Source of the DNA: Photobacterium iliopiscarium
Lineage (GTDB): Bacteria > Pseudomonadota > Gammaproteobacteria > Enterobacterales > Vibrionaceae
Length of the DNA stretch: 64,000 nucleotides
Assembly (NCBI RefSeq): GCF_003026395.1
Contig: NZ_PYOO01000005.1
Coordinates: forward strand, 186,001 to 250,000
Reading direction: 5' to 3'
The position numbers were made by a program, and so were the translations under genes. Below the pieces are notes generated by a model. That model saw only the letters and a list, made by a program, of their open reading frames with translations. It searched no databases and had not been told where the DNA came from. Of the stretch, positions 42,053 through 51,988 are shown in pieces (the first letter of the stretch is position 1; each line of letters opens with the position of its first letter).

Positions 42053-44497
42053 GTGACAGATTTAAAAAAGCCACTTAGCGTCAGTCGTCGTAGCGTGCTA
42101 AAAAGTGGTTATTTATTAGCAGCCGCAGCTGGAGGAATGTCCCTACCATTCACCAGCGTTAAAGCGATTGCTAAAGAAACCCCAACAAAGCCCGATGAGA
42201 AAATCGTTTGGTCATCATGTACGGTGAACTGTGGTTCTCGCTGTCCTTTACGTATGCATGTCGTTGATGGTGAGATAAAATATGTTGAAACGGATAACAC
42301 AGGTGATGATGTTTTCAACCATTCTCACCAAGTCCGTGCCTGTCTACGTGGCCGTTCAATGCGTCGTCGTATCTACAATCCTGATCGCCTTAAATACCCA
42401 TTAAAACGTATCGGTAAACGTGGTGAAGGTAAGTTTCAACGTATTAGTTGGGATGAAGCATTCGATATTATTGGCAATAGCTTAAAGCACACCATCAAAG
42501 AATATGGTAATGATGCGGTTTATCTTAACTACGGTACAGGCACACTTGGTGGCACTGTGACGAAAAGTTGGGATCCATCTAGCACGCTAATTGCACGAAT
42601 GATGAACCTTTGTGGTGGTTACCTAAACCATTATGGTGACTACTCAGCTGCCAATATTGAGCGTATGAGTGACTTCTTCTACGGCTCATTTATTGATAAC
42701 AATAGTATTGATGATGTTCAAAACGCTGATTTGTGCATTATGTTTGGTAATAATCCAGCAGAAACACGCATGTCTGGCGGCGGTCAAGTTCACAGTTTTG
42801 TTGATGGTCAAAAAATCCATCACACTCGCACAATTTGCATTGACCCCCGTTATACAGATACCGCTGGCGGCCGTGAAGATCAATGGATTCCAATTAAGCA
42901 TGGTACAGATGCCGCATTATGTGCCGCTATCGCCCATGTATTAATCATTGAAAATAAAGTCGATCAAACTTTCCTTGATAAATATTGTGTTGGTTATGAT
43001 GCTAAAACATTACCAGCATCAGCGCCTAAAAATGGCAGTTACAAAGATTATATTATCGGCAATGGCGATGATAAAACACCAAAGACACCTCAATGGGCTG
43101 CCCCTATTACAGGTATTCCTGCTGACATTATCATTAAATTAGCGCGTGAAATTGGTAACTCAAACCGCACTTACATTACCCAAGGTTGGGGATTACAACG
43201 TTCAGCTAATGGTGAACAAGCTTGTAAAGCGATCATGATGTTGTCACTTCTACGTGGTCAGGTGGGCCTTCAAGGTGGTGGTACCGGTGCACGAGAAGGT
43301 AATCATAGCTACCCATTTGTACGTTTCCCTAAAGTAGCAAACCCAATAAAAGCGTCAATTCCGATGTTCTTATGGACTGATGCTATTTTCCGTGCTCATG
43401 AAATGACCGATAAAACAGATGGTCTATTAGGCGCAGAAAAACTCAATAATCCAATTAAATTCATCTGGAATTATGCTGGTAACTGTTTGATAAACCAGCA
43501 TTCAGACATCAACCGTACTCATGATATTCTACAAGATGAAAAAGCTTGTGAGATGATCGTTGTTATCGATAACCACATGACATCATCCGCTAAATATGCA
43601 GATATTGTTCTGCCTGACTGTACTACATCAGAACAATCAGACTTCTGTATGGACGGTGCTGCGGCATCTATGCCTTATTTCATCTTCGCTAGCCAAGCCA
43701 TTAAACCCCGTTTTGAATGTAAGCCAATCTACGACATTATGTCTGGTGTGGCTAAGCGTATGGGTGTTGAAAAAGCCTTTACCGAAGGACGTACTCAAGA
43801 GCAATGGTTACAGTGGATGTATGCTGAAACTGTTAAGCAAAATAATGACGCAAATTTACCTGATTACGACACAATGCGTAAACAAGGGATCTATAAGAAA
43901 CAATTTGATCGTCCGTATGTGCCTTATGAAGACTTCCGTGCTGATCCTATTGCGAATCCACTCTCAACACCATCAGGGAAAATTGAAATCTATTCCGAGC
44001 AGCTAGCGGTTATCGCAAAAGAATGGACCCTAGGTGACGATGAGAAAATTACACCGATCGCTGAATATCACTCAACGTTTAATGGTTGGGATTCAAAAGA
44101 TCGTGAGCAATTCCCACTGCAATTAACCGGATTCCACTACAAAGCTCGTGCCCATTCAACTTACGCTAACGTTGATATTTTAAAGACCGCTGCACCACAA
44201 GAGTTATGGATGAACCCTATTGATGCGACGGCTCGTGGCATTAAAAATGGTGATCTCGTTAGTGTGCGCAGTAAACAAGGTGAAATGAATGTTCGCGTAA
44301 AAGTGACGCCTCGTATCATGCCCCATGTTACCGCTCTTGGCGAAGGCGCTTGGTATTCACCGAATAGTAAAGGTGTCGATCAGGCTGGTTCAATTAATGT
44401 ATTAACCACCAGCCGTCCAAGCCCGTTGGCGAAATCTAATCCATCTCACACCAACCTTGTTGAAGTGAAACTTGTGAAAAGCATGGGAGTTGCGTAA
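42053..44497 (+). CDS. dmsA: Dimethyl sulfoxide reductase, catalytic subunit
   Basis: An 814-residue bis-MGD molybdoenzyme with an N-terminal twin-arginine signal (SVSRRSVLKSGYLLAAAAGG), exported folded to the periplasm. The 4Fe-4S motif is C56-x3-C60-x3-C64 with C97 in RACLRGRS. Later features are GTGTLGGTVTKSW, where the Mo ligand region (Ser of DmsA-type) lies, LCIMFGNNPAETRMSGGG, and the C-terminal molybdopterin-binding domain (DLVSVRSKQGEMNVRVKV). It starts with GTG after TAAGGATGTAAT. It reduces DMSO or TMAO-type S/N-oxides with electrons from menaquinol via DmsB and DmsC. Stop and dmsB start overlap (TAATG). Confidence 0.92.
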   Translation: MTDLKKPLSVSRRSVLKSGYLLAAAAGGMSLPFTSVKAIAKETPTKPDEKIVWSSCTVNCGSRCPLRMHVVDGEIKYVETDNTGDDVFNHSHQVRACLRGRSMRRRIYNPDRLKYPLKRIGKRGEGKFQRISWDEAFDIIGNSLKHTIKEYGNDAVYLNYGTGTLGGTVTKSWDPSSTLIARMMNLCGGYLNHYGDYSAANIERMSDFFYGSFIDNNSIDDVQNADLCIMFGNNPAETRMSGGGQVHSFVDGQKIHHTRTICIDPRYTDTAGGREDQWIPIKHGTDAALCAAIAHVLIIENKVDQTFLDKYCVGYDAKTLPASAPKNGSYKDYIIGNGDDKTPKTPQWAAPITGIPADIIIKLAREIGNSNRTYITQGWGLQRSANGEQACKAIMMLSLLRGQVGLQGGGTGAREGNHSYPFVRFPKVANPIKASIPMFLWTDAIFRAHEMTDKTDGLLGAEKLNNPIKFIWNYAGNCLINQHSDINRTHDILQDEKACEMIVVIDNHMTSSAKYADIVLPDCTTSEQSDFCMDGAAASMPYFIFASQAIKPRFECKPIYDIMSGVAKRMGVEKAFTEGRTQEQWLQWMYAETVKQNNDANLPDYDTMRKQGIYKKQFDRPYVPYEDFRADPIANPLSTPSGKIEIYSEQLAVIAKEWTLGDDEKITPIAEYHSTFNGWDSKDREQFPLQLTGFHYKARAHSTYANVDILKTAAPQELWMNPIDATARGIKNGDLVSVRSKQGEMNVRVKVTPRIMPHVTALGEGAWYSPNSKGVDQAGSINVLTTSRPSPLAKSNPSHTNLVEVKLVKSMGVA

Positions 44498-45126
44498 TGA
44501 CACCGAAAAAACAATACGGCTTTTACATCGATTCAAGTAAATGTACTGGCTGCAAAACGTGTCAATTATCATGTAAAGATAATAAAGATTTAGGGATTGA
44601 TCGTAACTTTCGTCGAATCTATGAATACGTAGGCGGTAACTGGACAGAAAATCATGGCGTATTCCGTCAAGATGTCTTCTCTTACTACCTTTCAATTTCA
44701 TGTAATCACTGTGATGATCCTGCTTGTACAAAAGTATGTCCATCAGGTGCGATGCATAAACGTGAAGAAGATGGCTTAGTTGTCGTTAATGAAGATGTTT
44801 GTATTGGCTGTAAATATTGCCATATGGCGTGCCCTTATGGTGCACCGCAATATAGCGAAGAAAAAGGCCATATGACCAAGTGTGATGGTTGTTTTGAACG
44901 CGTCGCAGAAGGCTTAATGCCTATCTGTGTCGATAGTTGTCCATTACGCGCAATTGAATTTGGCGAGATCAGTGAATTACGTAAAAAATACGGCACTAAC
45001 GCTAATTGTGCACCATTACCTGATTCAAATATTACCCATCCAAACTTAATCATTAAGCTAAATCCAAATGGTAAGCCCGTTAATGATACCAGTGGATTTC
45101 TACAAAACCCTCGGGAGGTAAAATAA
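44497..45126 (+). CDS. dmsB: DMSO reductase iron-sulfur subunit
   Basis: A 209-residue electron-transfer protein with sixteen-cysteine, four-cluster layout: CTGCKTCQLSCKD, CNHCDDPACTKVCPSG, CIGCKYCHMACPYG, and CDGC with CVDSCPLRA. It passes electrons from DmsC to DmsA. Length is normal for DmsB (205 in E. coli). It overlaps dmsA and dmsC by one or more bases, so the three are translationally coupled. Confidence 0.95.
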   Translation: MTPKKQYGFYIDSSKCTGCKTCQLSCKDNKDLGIDRNFRRIYEYVGGNWTENHGVFRQDVFSYYLSISCNHCDDPACTKVCPSGAMHKREEDGLVVVNEDVCIGCKYCHMACPYGAPQYSEEKGHMTKCDGCFERVAEGLMPICVDSCPLRAIEFGEISELRKKYGTNANCAPLPDSNITHPNLIIKLNPNGKPVNDTSGFLQNPREVK

Positions 45127-45980
45127 TGTTATATCCTGAATTACCTTTAGTCGTGTTTACTGTTCTGGCACAAACCGCTGTTGGTGGCTATATCACTATG
45201 GCTGGCCGTTTATCTCAAATGGACTCAATAGCAAAGCAGCGTCAACCGCTTGTGCTTAGTATGTTTATTTTATGGGCATTTATGGCAATAGGTTTTGCTG
45301 CATCAACCATGCACCTTGGTAGTCCTTTACGTGCATTTAATGCGTTAAACCGTGTCGGTTATTCCGGTTTATCTAACGAGATCCTAACCGGTAGCTTGTT
45401 CTTTGCTTTAGGCGGCATTTATTGGCTTGCTGAACTGTTTAAAATTGCAAATGCGCATCTATTAAAAATCGCCCGTCTGGTTGTCAGTATTGCTGGCGTT
45501 ATTTTTATGGCGGCGATGATCAAAGTCTATCTGATCAATACGGTTCCGGTGTGGGATAGCAGTTTCACTTACGTCGAGTTTATTGGCACCGTATTAATGT
45601 CCGGTGTGTTACTCGGTTACGTGCTATTGAACCTAACGGGGGCAACAACCCCAACATTAAACGCTAAATTAGCTACATTTGGTGTCGTTATTATTTCACT
45701 TCATCTTGTGATAACAGCTTGGCAATTAGTGAATATCGCTGAAATAACAACATCAATTCAGACGGGTGCTGAACATTTAGCTATTTATTCAGGGTCAATT
45801 ATTACCCGTTTACTGTTGCTTGTTATTGCGGGTGGCTTATGGTTATTCTCTGCATTTAAATCATCACAGACAACATCGGTTACAGCCTTAAGTGGCCTTG
45901 CTTTTGTGATTATGTTTGCAGCAGAAATCATCGGACGCGGGGTGTTTTACGGCTTACACTTCACCGTTGGGCTATTATAA
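45126..45980 (+). CDS. dmsC: DMSO reductase membrane anchor
   Basis: A 284-residue integral membrane protein with about eight spans. It begins MLYPELPLVVFTVLAQTAVG, the usual DmsC start, and contains STMHLGSPLRAFNALNRVG (conserved quinol-site His region) and SNEILTGSLFFALGG. It oxidises menaquinol and anchors DmsAB. Last gene of the operon, followed by a long hairpin terminator. Confidence 0.93.
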   Translation: MLYPELPLVVFTVLAQTAVGGYITMAGRLSQMDSIAKQRQPLVLSMFILWAFMAIGFAASTMHLGSPLRAFNALNRVGYSGLSNEILTGSLFFALGGIYWLAELFKIANAHLLKIARLVVSIAGVIFMAAMIKVYLINTVPVWDSSFTYVEFIGTVLMSGVLLGYVLLNLTGATTPTLNAKLATFGVVIISLHLVITAWQLVNIAEITTSIQTGAEHLAIYSGSIITRLLLLVIAGGLWLFSAFKSSQTTSVTALSGLAFVIMFAAEIIGRGVFYGLHFTVGLL

Positions 45981-46020
45981 TTTAATCGATTATATCAGGT
46001 CTAAAACACCTAAATAAAAA

Positions 46021-46076
46021 CAACGCCATATTGTCTCATCTTTTGTTATATAGATAAGACATATGGCGTTTTTTAG
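46021..46076. terminator. Bidirectional terminator after dmsC
   Basis: AACGCCATAT-GTCT-ATCT pairs with AGAT-AAGAC-ATATGGCGTTTTTT. It is shared with the convergent DUF2541 gene. Confidence 0.85.
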
Positions 46077-46466
46077 TTAATCTTTTTGACGACCGTAAAC
46101 TTTAACGCCAGCACGCGTACCGTCAGAATTACCGTACACTTCTAGTTTCTTCACACAACGCTTGTATGAAAATTTACGCCAGCTCGTTTCTTGATTTTTC
46201 TTCAGATCACGATAAAAAGAAATATTACGCGTTTCACCATTTCTAAACGTTACTTTAATGCGCTCAAGGTGTAAGTTTCGTTCTGCTTTCACTTTTATCG
46301 CGTTGGTATTACGGCACACGACTAATGGAATTTTTGCACCATGCTCGCCATGTTTAAGTAAAATAGTACGACCAAGTGTAATCTGGTCATAAGCCTGCGC
46401 AGCTGACATGTTGCCAAAAAAACTTAAAGTAACGAATAAATAAGGAACCGCTTTTTTTATATTCAT
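46077..46466 (-). CDS. DUF2541 (YaaI-like) periplasmic protein
   Basis: A 129-residue protein with a signal peptide (AVPYLFVTLSFFGNMSAAQA) cleaved before YDQITLG. Core features VVCRNTNAIKVKAERNLHLE and RCVKKLEVYGNSDG give two cysteines likely bridged, as in DUF2541/YaaI. Function unknown. It stands alone, convergent with dmsC. Confidence 0.7.
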   Translation of the reverse strand: MNIKKAVPYLFVTLSFFGNMSAAQAYDQITLGRTILLKHGEHGAKIPLVVCRNTNAIKVKAERNLHLERIKVTFRNGETRNISFYRDLKKNQETSWRKFSYKRCVKKLEVYGNSDGTRAGVKVYGRQKD

Positions 46467-46701
46467 GATCTAATTAAATAAAGGAACGAGAAATGGCCGC
46501 TATCGTAGCGTAAATTCACAAAAAAACGAGTCAACAATCATAAATAAAATAAAGCAACGATCACACATTGCTATTATCAATATTCAATAATGCGTCAATA
46601 TCAACAATAAAAAATAACCACTATGCATTTTCATCATTAATTGACCATATAGAAAACAATAACTTCACTTATTTAACAAATTAAACGTATTTTAGTTTAT
46701 A

Positions 46702-46733
46702 AAAAAACGATGAGTCATGTGATAACTCATCGC
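46702..46733 (-). terminator. Terminator of the small membrane protein gene
   Basis: On the minus strand CGATGAGT pairs with ACTCATCG, followed by TTTTTTTATAAAC. Confidence 0.8.
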
Positions 46734-46743
46734 TATTATTAGC

Positions 46744-47058
46744 CTATTTTAAAGCTGTTGTTTTGTTATTTAAATATGATTTAACAACTCGAAAACTCGC
46801 CGCAAAAGTAAGCCCTGCGGTAATAAGTGGAAAGACAAACATCAACGGTTTTAACGTTGTCATTATAGCCATAGCTGGCTCTGTTGTCGGTTGATAAAGT
46901 GGAACGTAGTAGATAATGCTATAACTTAAACATAATGTTATGACTAAAAAAACAGTTGCAACAATCACACCAAATACCCATGATTTATCCGTTAATTGAG
47001 CAAACATGGCTCCATAACGCTCAGCACTTAATTTACTTATCCCTGCCAATTTGATCAT
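46744..47058 (-). CDS. Small membrane protein, two spans, unknown
   Basis: A 104-residue protein with two hydrophobic segments (VFGVIVATVFLVITLCLSYS and LMFVFPLITAGLTFAASF) joined by a short loop and a basic C-terminus. I recognise no family. It has its own terminator and no operon partner. Confidence 0.6.
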   Translation of the reverse strand: MIKLAGISKLSAERYGAMFAQLTDKSWVFGVIVATVFLVITLCLSYSIIYYVPLYQPTTEPAMAIMTTLKPLMFVFPLITAGLTFAASFRVVKSYLNNKTTALK

Positions 47059-47285
47059 CCTTGTAAAATTAGTTAGTTTCGGTATAACGTAACAATGTTT
47101 TGAGATTTTAACTCACCATATCACCATTAATTAATGTTACCAATCCAATTACAATCGATTTATATATTAAACAAAAACGACACTGTGATTAATCCCATAA
47201 AATCACACTCTTCTTGATTAATGACTCAACCACAAAGAAGACTAATAAAGAGTATGTAGCAGTGATTTAACATTCTCATTATGTG

Positions 47286-47951
47286 TCAATCATCATTCGT
47301 TAGTTCCTTTAACCAAAATAATAATCCCGCAATACATAAGCACAAAATGATCGGCACAACTAACGCGTAACTTAATGATACTACCATTAACTCACTACCT
47401 ACAATTGCACCAATAAAAATGGACAGCCATAAACTAATTTGTTTAATAAAAACTTTTTTATCGCCTTGGCCTAATAACAACATTGCTAACTCTCGTCCTG
47501 TATTAGCGAGAAAAGCCGTCGCAAACGTTAATGGCATCGCCTTATTAATCGTAATTCTTAATGCAATATTTTGTAATCCCATCGCAAATGCCAGCACAAA
47601 GTTAGTTGCCATCGGTATGGTAATCTGTTCAATAAAAATAGCGCTGCATAATAATATAGATACCGCACTCATCACCAACCAGCGATAATTTTTCCTTTGT
47701 AATACAGCAATCATTTCACCAACAGTGATTCCTGTGACAAACAGCAAGATCACACCAATATAAGGCAACGATTGATGATATTGATGACTGGAAAGTAACA
47801 TCGCCACGTGCGTTGTATTACCACTCATAAAAGAGACAAATAAACCGTTTTTAAGATGTATAAAGCCAATTGCATCAACAATACCGGCGACAAACAACAA
47901 CATAAAAGGCATCGCTGCTAGAACAGCAGACTTAATGACGGATAGATTCAA
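47286..47951 (-). CDS. DUF1275 (YoaK-family) membrane protein
   Basis: A 221-residue integral membrane protein with about six spans. The family signature near the N-terminus is AGIVDAIGFIHLKNGLFVSF followed by MSGNTTH, matching the DUF1275 pattern (D-x-x-G/S-F, FxSxMSGN). ANTGRELAML is another conserved stretch. The transported substrate, if any, is unknown. Monocistronic. Confidence 0.88.
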   Translation of the reverse strand: MNLSVIKSAVLAAMPFMLLFVAGIVDAIGFIHLKNGLFVSFMSGNTTHVAMLLSSHQYHQSLPYIGVILLFVTGITVGEMIAVLQRKNYRWLVMSAVSILLCSAIFIEQITIPMATNFVLAFAMGLQNIALRITINKAMPLTFATAFLANTGRELAMLLLGQGDKKVFIKQISLWLSIFIGAIVGSELMVVSLSYALVVPIILCLCIAGLLFWLKELTNDD

Positions 47952-48353
47952 TGGCTTATAACATTAGCAATGATAACAATGTGTTAAGTATTACATTAAT
48001 TTTGAAAATTTAACATACTATTAAATCGCAATCTAACACAGTAAGAATCGTCAGTTGTTCATCCATCACTATTTTATTCATCCGAAAATAAAAACCATCC
48101 AGAAATTAACTCATTTGAAAACATGTATATTTCATATTAAAGATTAAGCACTCAACATCAACCTAATTAATAATCACACAGCATATTTGATTAAATATAC
48201 GCCACATAAAAGATAGAAATACAGCCAAAAAATTATAAAAACAGGTATATTTGCTATTTTTTTGTGATTTTTTAACATAAATTGAAACTTTTTCCGAAAC
48301 TAACCATCAAATCTACATTTGAAACAAAACTAAATTATTTAAGTAGTTAATTT
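47952..48353. promoter_or_regulatory. Divergent upstream region, no gene
   Basis: 402 bp, AT-rich, between the DUF1275 gene and the LTA-synthase-like gene. It must hold both promoters. No operator or repeat stands out. Confidence 0.4.
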
Positions 48354-50351
48354 ATGGATTTTTTTATCCTGCTAGATCCAATTAAAAAAATAACTGGCGT
48401 AATGTTCCCTATTCTCATGTTTTTTATTGTAGGCATTGTTATATTAACACTTTCACGTCTCTTTTTATGTCTCTGGCAAAAAGAGCGAGTTTCTAATGCT
48501 CATGGTTGGAAGATAATTTTCAGCTCTGGGTTGAGAATGGATATTGTGAGTATGTGCTACTTGGTCATCGTACCTTGTCTTATCACACCGCTTGTCGTTG
48601 GCATCCCTTATTTAAATCAAATTTGGTTAACAATACTTTCATTATGGATCACTTGCGGGTTATGGCTGCTCGTTTATATGGAAGCAGCAACTCCTTTTTT
48701 CATTAAAGAATATGATGTACGTCCAAACCGTCTATTTGTCGAATATCTTATCTATCCAAAAGAAGTCATGAGCATGATGTGGAGTGGGTATAAACTTGAG
48801 TTAGCGCTTGGTTTAATCATTTCACTAACAACACTTTATTTTGGCTGGATTTTTTCAAATTACCTTATTCAAGACCTTAACGCTCCTAACTGGTATTGGC
48901 GTCCTGTTATCGCTCTGAGTACGGTGGCACTGTGTGTATTAGGTGCACGCTCAACATTAGGTCACCGCGCGATTAATCCATCGATGATTGCATTTTCACA
49001 TGATAACCTAATGAATGATTTTCCATTAAATTCAACGTATTCAGTTCTGTATGCAATGAAACTAATGCGCAAAATAGTTGACTCATCCACTATTTATCCC
49101 CCAATGGAAAAAGAAGATATTATTCAGACTATGCAGGAAAATAGTCAATTACCCGCAGACGCTTTCAGTTATCAGCCACTACCAACACTTGCCTACCACA
49201 AAGCAAGTAATACAGGTAAACGCAAAAACATCGTTATTTTGCTACAAGAAAGTCTTGGGGCACGTTTTGTCGGCGGCCTAGGCGGTTTACCTCTCACGCC
49301 AAATCTTGATCAATTAATGCAAGAAAGTTGGAATCTCACTCGATTATATGCAACGGGAACACGTTCAATCCGAGGTATTGAAGCGGTTACTACTGGATTT
49401 TTCCCAACACCTGCAAATGCCGTTGTAAAATTACCTAAAAGCCAAAATAATTTTTATTCGATGGCTCAAACGCTTAAAAATGAAAATTACCATACTCAAT
49501 TCATCTATGCTGGCGAAAGTCATTTTGACAATATGAAAGGCTTTATGCTGGGTAATGGCTTTGTTGATATTCAAGATTTGCCCACATTTCATAATCCAGA
49601 ATTTATTGGATCATGGGGCGCGTGTGATGAAGATCTTTACACTAAAGCACACCAACAATTTAGTATGCTTTCTCAACAAGATAAGCCCTTTTTTAGCTTA
49701 GTCTTCACAACAACAAATCATTCACCTTATGATTACCCACAAGGTAAAATAGAACCTTATAATCAACCAGCAACCACGCGAGAAAATACCGTTAAATATT
49801 CAGATTACGCGCTGGGTAAATTTCTAGAGCAGGCTAAAAAATCAGATTATTGGGACGATACTATTTTTGTACTGGTCGCGGATCATGATTCGCGTGCTTA
49901 TGGTGATCAAATAGTTCCAATAGACTGCTTCCATATTCCTGCCGTCATTTTTGGTGGTGGTATATCTGCATGTGAGGATAATCAATTAGCCAGTCAACTT
50001 GATTTACCGCCAACATTATTGTCAATGGCTGGTATTAGTGCTTATCACCCGATGATGGGAAATGATCTCAGCAAAGAAGTAGAACAACACAAACAAAGAG
50101 CCATCATGCAATACCACAATAACTTTGCGTGGCTAAATAGAGATAATCATGCTGTCGTCTTTCAGCCAAACAAAGACGTAATGACTTTTCACTATGAACC
50201 GACAACTCATGCATTAATACCCACTAAATTACCCAACAGCGAAGTAAAAACAGCAAATGCATTCGCGTTATGGGGTAGCTTGTCTTATAAACAAGATTTC
50301 TATCAATGGGATAAAATAACGACGGCACAAGCTAACAATATTCAGGATTAA
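48354..50351 (+). CDS. LTA-synthase-family sulfatase (phosphoglycerol-transferase-like)
   Basis: A 665-residue inner-membrane enzyme. Five or so N-terminal spans (residues 10-200) are followed by a periplasmic alkaline-phosphatase-fold domain: NIVILLQESLGARFVGGLGG (metal Glu), LTRLYATGTRSIRGIEAV (catalytic Thr), FIYAGESHFDNMKGFMLGNG, and FVLVADHDSR (metal D-H). The LtaS/OpgB/EptA-like superfamily transfers phosphoglycerol or phosphoethanolamine to glycans or lipids. In this Gram-negative context, modification of periplasmic glucans or an envelope glycan is more likely than lipoteichoic acid. Monocistronic with a strong terminator. Confidence 0.88.
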   Translation: MDFFILLDPIKKITGVMFPILMFFIVGIVILTLSRLFLCLWQKERVSNAHGWKIIFSSGLRMDIVSMCYLVIVPCLITPLVVGIPYLNQIWLTILSLWITCGLWLLVYMEAATPFFIKEYDVRPNRLFVEYLIYPKEVMSMMWSGYKLELALGLIISLTTLYFGWIFSNYLIQDLNAPNWYWRPVIALSTVALCVLGARSTLGHRAINPSMIAFSHDNLMNDFPLNSTYSVLYAMKLMRKIVDSSTIYPPMEKEDIIQTMQENSQLPADAFSYQPLPTLAYHKASNTGKRKNIVILLQESLGARFVGGLGGLPLTPNLDQLMQESWNLTRLYATGTRSIRGIEAVTTGFFPTPANAVVKLPKSQNNFYSMAQTLKNENYHTQFIYAGESHFDNMKGFMLGNGFVDIQDLPTFHNPEFIGSWGACDEDLYTKAHQQFSMLSQQDKPFFSLVFTTTNHSPYDYPQGKIEPYNQPATTRENTVKYSDYALGKFLEQAKKSDYWDDTIFVLVADHDSRAYGDQIVPIDCFHIPAVIFGGGISACEDNQLASQLDLPPTLLSMAGISAYHPMMGNDLSKEVEQHKQRAIMQYHNNFAWLNRDNHAVVFQPNKDVMTFHYEPTTHALIPTKLPNSEVKTANAFALWGSLSYKQDFYQWDKITTAQANNIQD

Positions 50352-50358
50352 TCTTCTC

Positions 50359-50400
50359 GCCTCTTAGTTTCTAATTGATAGAAATTAAGAGGCTTTTTTT
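50359..50400 (+). terminator. Rho-independent terminator
   Basis: GCCTCTTAGTTTCTA pairs with TAGAAATTAAGAGGC, followed by TTTTTTT. Confidence 0.9.
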
Positions 50401-50443
50401 GCCGAAAAAGAGCACAAAAAAAGCACAAAGGCAAGAGCACAAA

Positions 50444-51848
50444 GGACAGCCATGTCTTTTTAAAATCACAGCTCAACTGCTTAAATAAAAGACATTCATT
50501 GTCAAATTGAGGAGCAAATTGAGGACAGCCATATATTTCTAACATAAAAACCACTACACACTGAGACAATAACAACCACATACCATTTACTTCGGTTTTG
50601 AATGTGAAAAAACCAGTCTCACAACAATAAAACATCTTCTTTCCTGTTTAACAAGATCGCCAAATTCCACAATAAACGGTTATTGCGGTGATAGGCCTCT
50701 GCAATCACAAAAAGAAATTTAGTGAGGGTGTAATCTTTGACTAGCGACCTTACCTTTACACCAACGACCACCAAAATGCTGTTGAAACGAACACATTCGC
50801 GACCATTTACCACTCACATTAGTATAGTGCTCCATAAAGTCATTACTATTATCTAACCACGCTTCTGCATTAACCCCAATTTGTTGTAACAGTTTAGGTT
50901 GAGTGGCAGGAATAAAGCCTTTTTTATCATCGCGAATACTACGTCCACTCCAATCAATCAGCTCTAAATAATCAGCAAAATCAAACTGAATCCCCGCCTG
51001 TTTATCCTGATGCTCAGCGCCAACAAAAGGCAATAATCCAATTTTAGGTAGTTTAATTGATGATGAATTTAAGGTTGATTTTTTTGCTATAGACGTTTGA
51101 TGGCATTCTGCTATTCGTTGCTGAATTGAAGTAAAATCAGAGTCGTGCAACGATGTTGTAAGTCCGGCTCTAATCGGATTTAAATCAACGTACATCATAC
51201 AAGAGAGTAATGCTTGTTCATCTAACAACGCTTGAGATTTAAAACGCCCTTCCCAAAAAGCACCAGTACAATCATCTTCTTTGTTGGCTTTTCGCGCAAT
51301 TTCTTCATTTAAACACCGCATAAACCAGCTAATACTGCCTAATCGTGACTGCCATTCTGCAACCAATGTTGATAACGCTTGTTTCTTATCTGCACCAACA
51401 TCACCATTATTAACAAAATCTACCGCAATAGGATGACCATTAAATAACTGTAACCAACGCGAAATGACCTCTTGAGGTGATAGCGCCTGTTGTTGCTGTA
51501 TATCGATCTTTAAGACTAAATGATAATGATTATTCATGACGGCATAAGCGCAAACATCAATACAAAACACCTCAGACAATTGCTTGATTTTATTCACGAT
51601 CCAACCACGTCGATGTTGGTAATTTTTACCACTATACGGATCATCACCACACAAATAAGCCCGCCGAACACAGCGATTAATAATATGATAATACGGAGTA
51701 ATTTGAGGTTCGATCAATTTACGTCTTGAGACTGTCATTTCTTCCACCATAAGCAATACGAGGCTTAAGTGTAGTAGCTTATCGAAAGTCTGCAATGTTT
51801 TGGCTGTCCCGTGTAATGCCCCGTATTTCCTTTATGGCTGTCCCAATT
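50444..51848 (-). mobile_element. REP-associated tyrosine transposase (RAYT) element with GGACAGCCA ends
   Basis: A Y1-transposase gene is bracketed by copies of the same 9-10-mer in opposite orientation: GGACAGCCAT at 50444-50453 and 50523-50532 on the left, TGGCTGTCCC at 51801-51810 and ATGGCTGTCC at 51834-51843 on the right. The inner-left and outer-right copies extend to AATTGAGGACAGCCAT versus ATGGCTGTCCCAATT. Paired short motifs flanking a RAYT are the expected REP/REPtron layout. Confidence 0.7.
50719..51738 (-). CDS. REP-associated tyrosine transposase / IS200-like Y1 transposase
   Basis: A 339-residue HUH single-strand transposase of the Y1_Tnp/TnpA-REP group. It begins MTVSRRKLIEPQITPYYHII and continues with NRCVRRAYLCG. 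The HUH motif appears as MNNHYHLVLKID. LNEEIARKANKEDDCTGAFW and EGRFKSQALLDEQALL, then MYVDLNPIRAGL, match the conserved C-terminal part of the group. The longer frame from 51795 lacks a start signal. Members excise or move REP sequences via a 5'-phosphotyrosine. The reading frame is intact. Confidence 0.85.
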   Translation of the reverse strand: MTVSRRKLIEPQITPYYHIINRCVRRAYLCGDDPYSGKNYQHRRGWIVNKIKQLSEVFCIDVCAYAVMNNHYHLVLKIDIQQQQALSPQEVISRWLQLFNGHPIAVDFVNNGDVGADKKQALSTLVAEWQSRLGSISWFMRCLNEEIARKANKEDDCTGAFWEGRFKSQALLDEQALLSCMMYVDLNPIRAGLTTSLHDSDFTSIQQRIAECHQTSIAKKSTLNSSSIKLPKIGLLPFVGAEHQDKQAGIQFDFADYLELIDWSGRSIRDDKKGFIPATQPKLLQQIGVNAEAWLDNSNDFMEHYTNVSGKWSRMCSFQQHFGGRWCKGKVASQRLHPH

Positions 51849-51988
51849 CTTCCAATTCTTTTGAAGACGTTTTAGATAGTCATCTTATTTCTTTTCAATT
51901 AACGTTCACCCACGTATATTTATTCCACTTTTTTTACCATGCTGTCACTCGATTCAGATCAACACCTCAAAGCATAAAGGAGTATGCA

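Noticed and set aside
43596-44006. 136-codon plus-strand ORF inside dmsA
   Set aside because: A +1 shadow of dmsA coding sequence with no start signal; dmsA is unbroken there.
48354-50351. True lipoteichoic acid synthase
   Set aside because: The fold matches the LtaS superfamily, but a Gram-negative host does not make lipoteichoic acid; a phosphoglycerol or phosphoethanolamine transferase is more likely.
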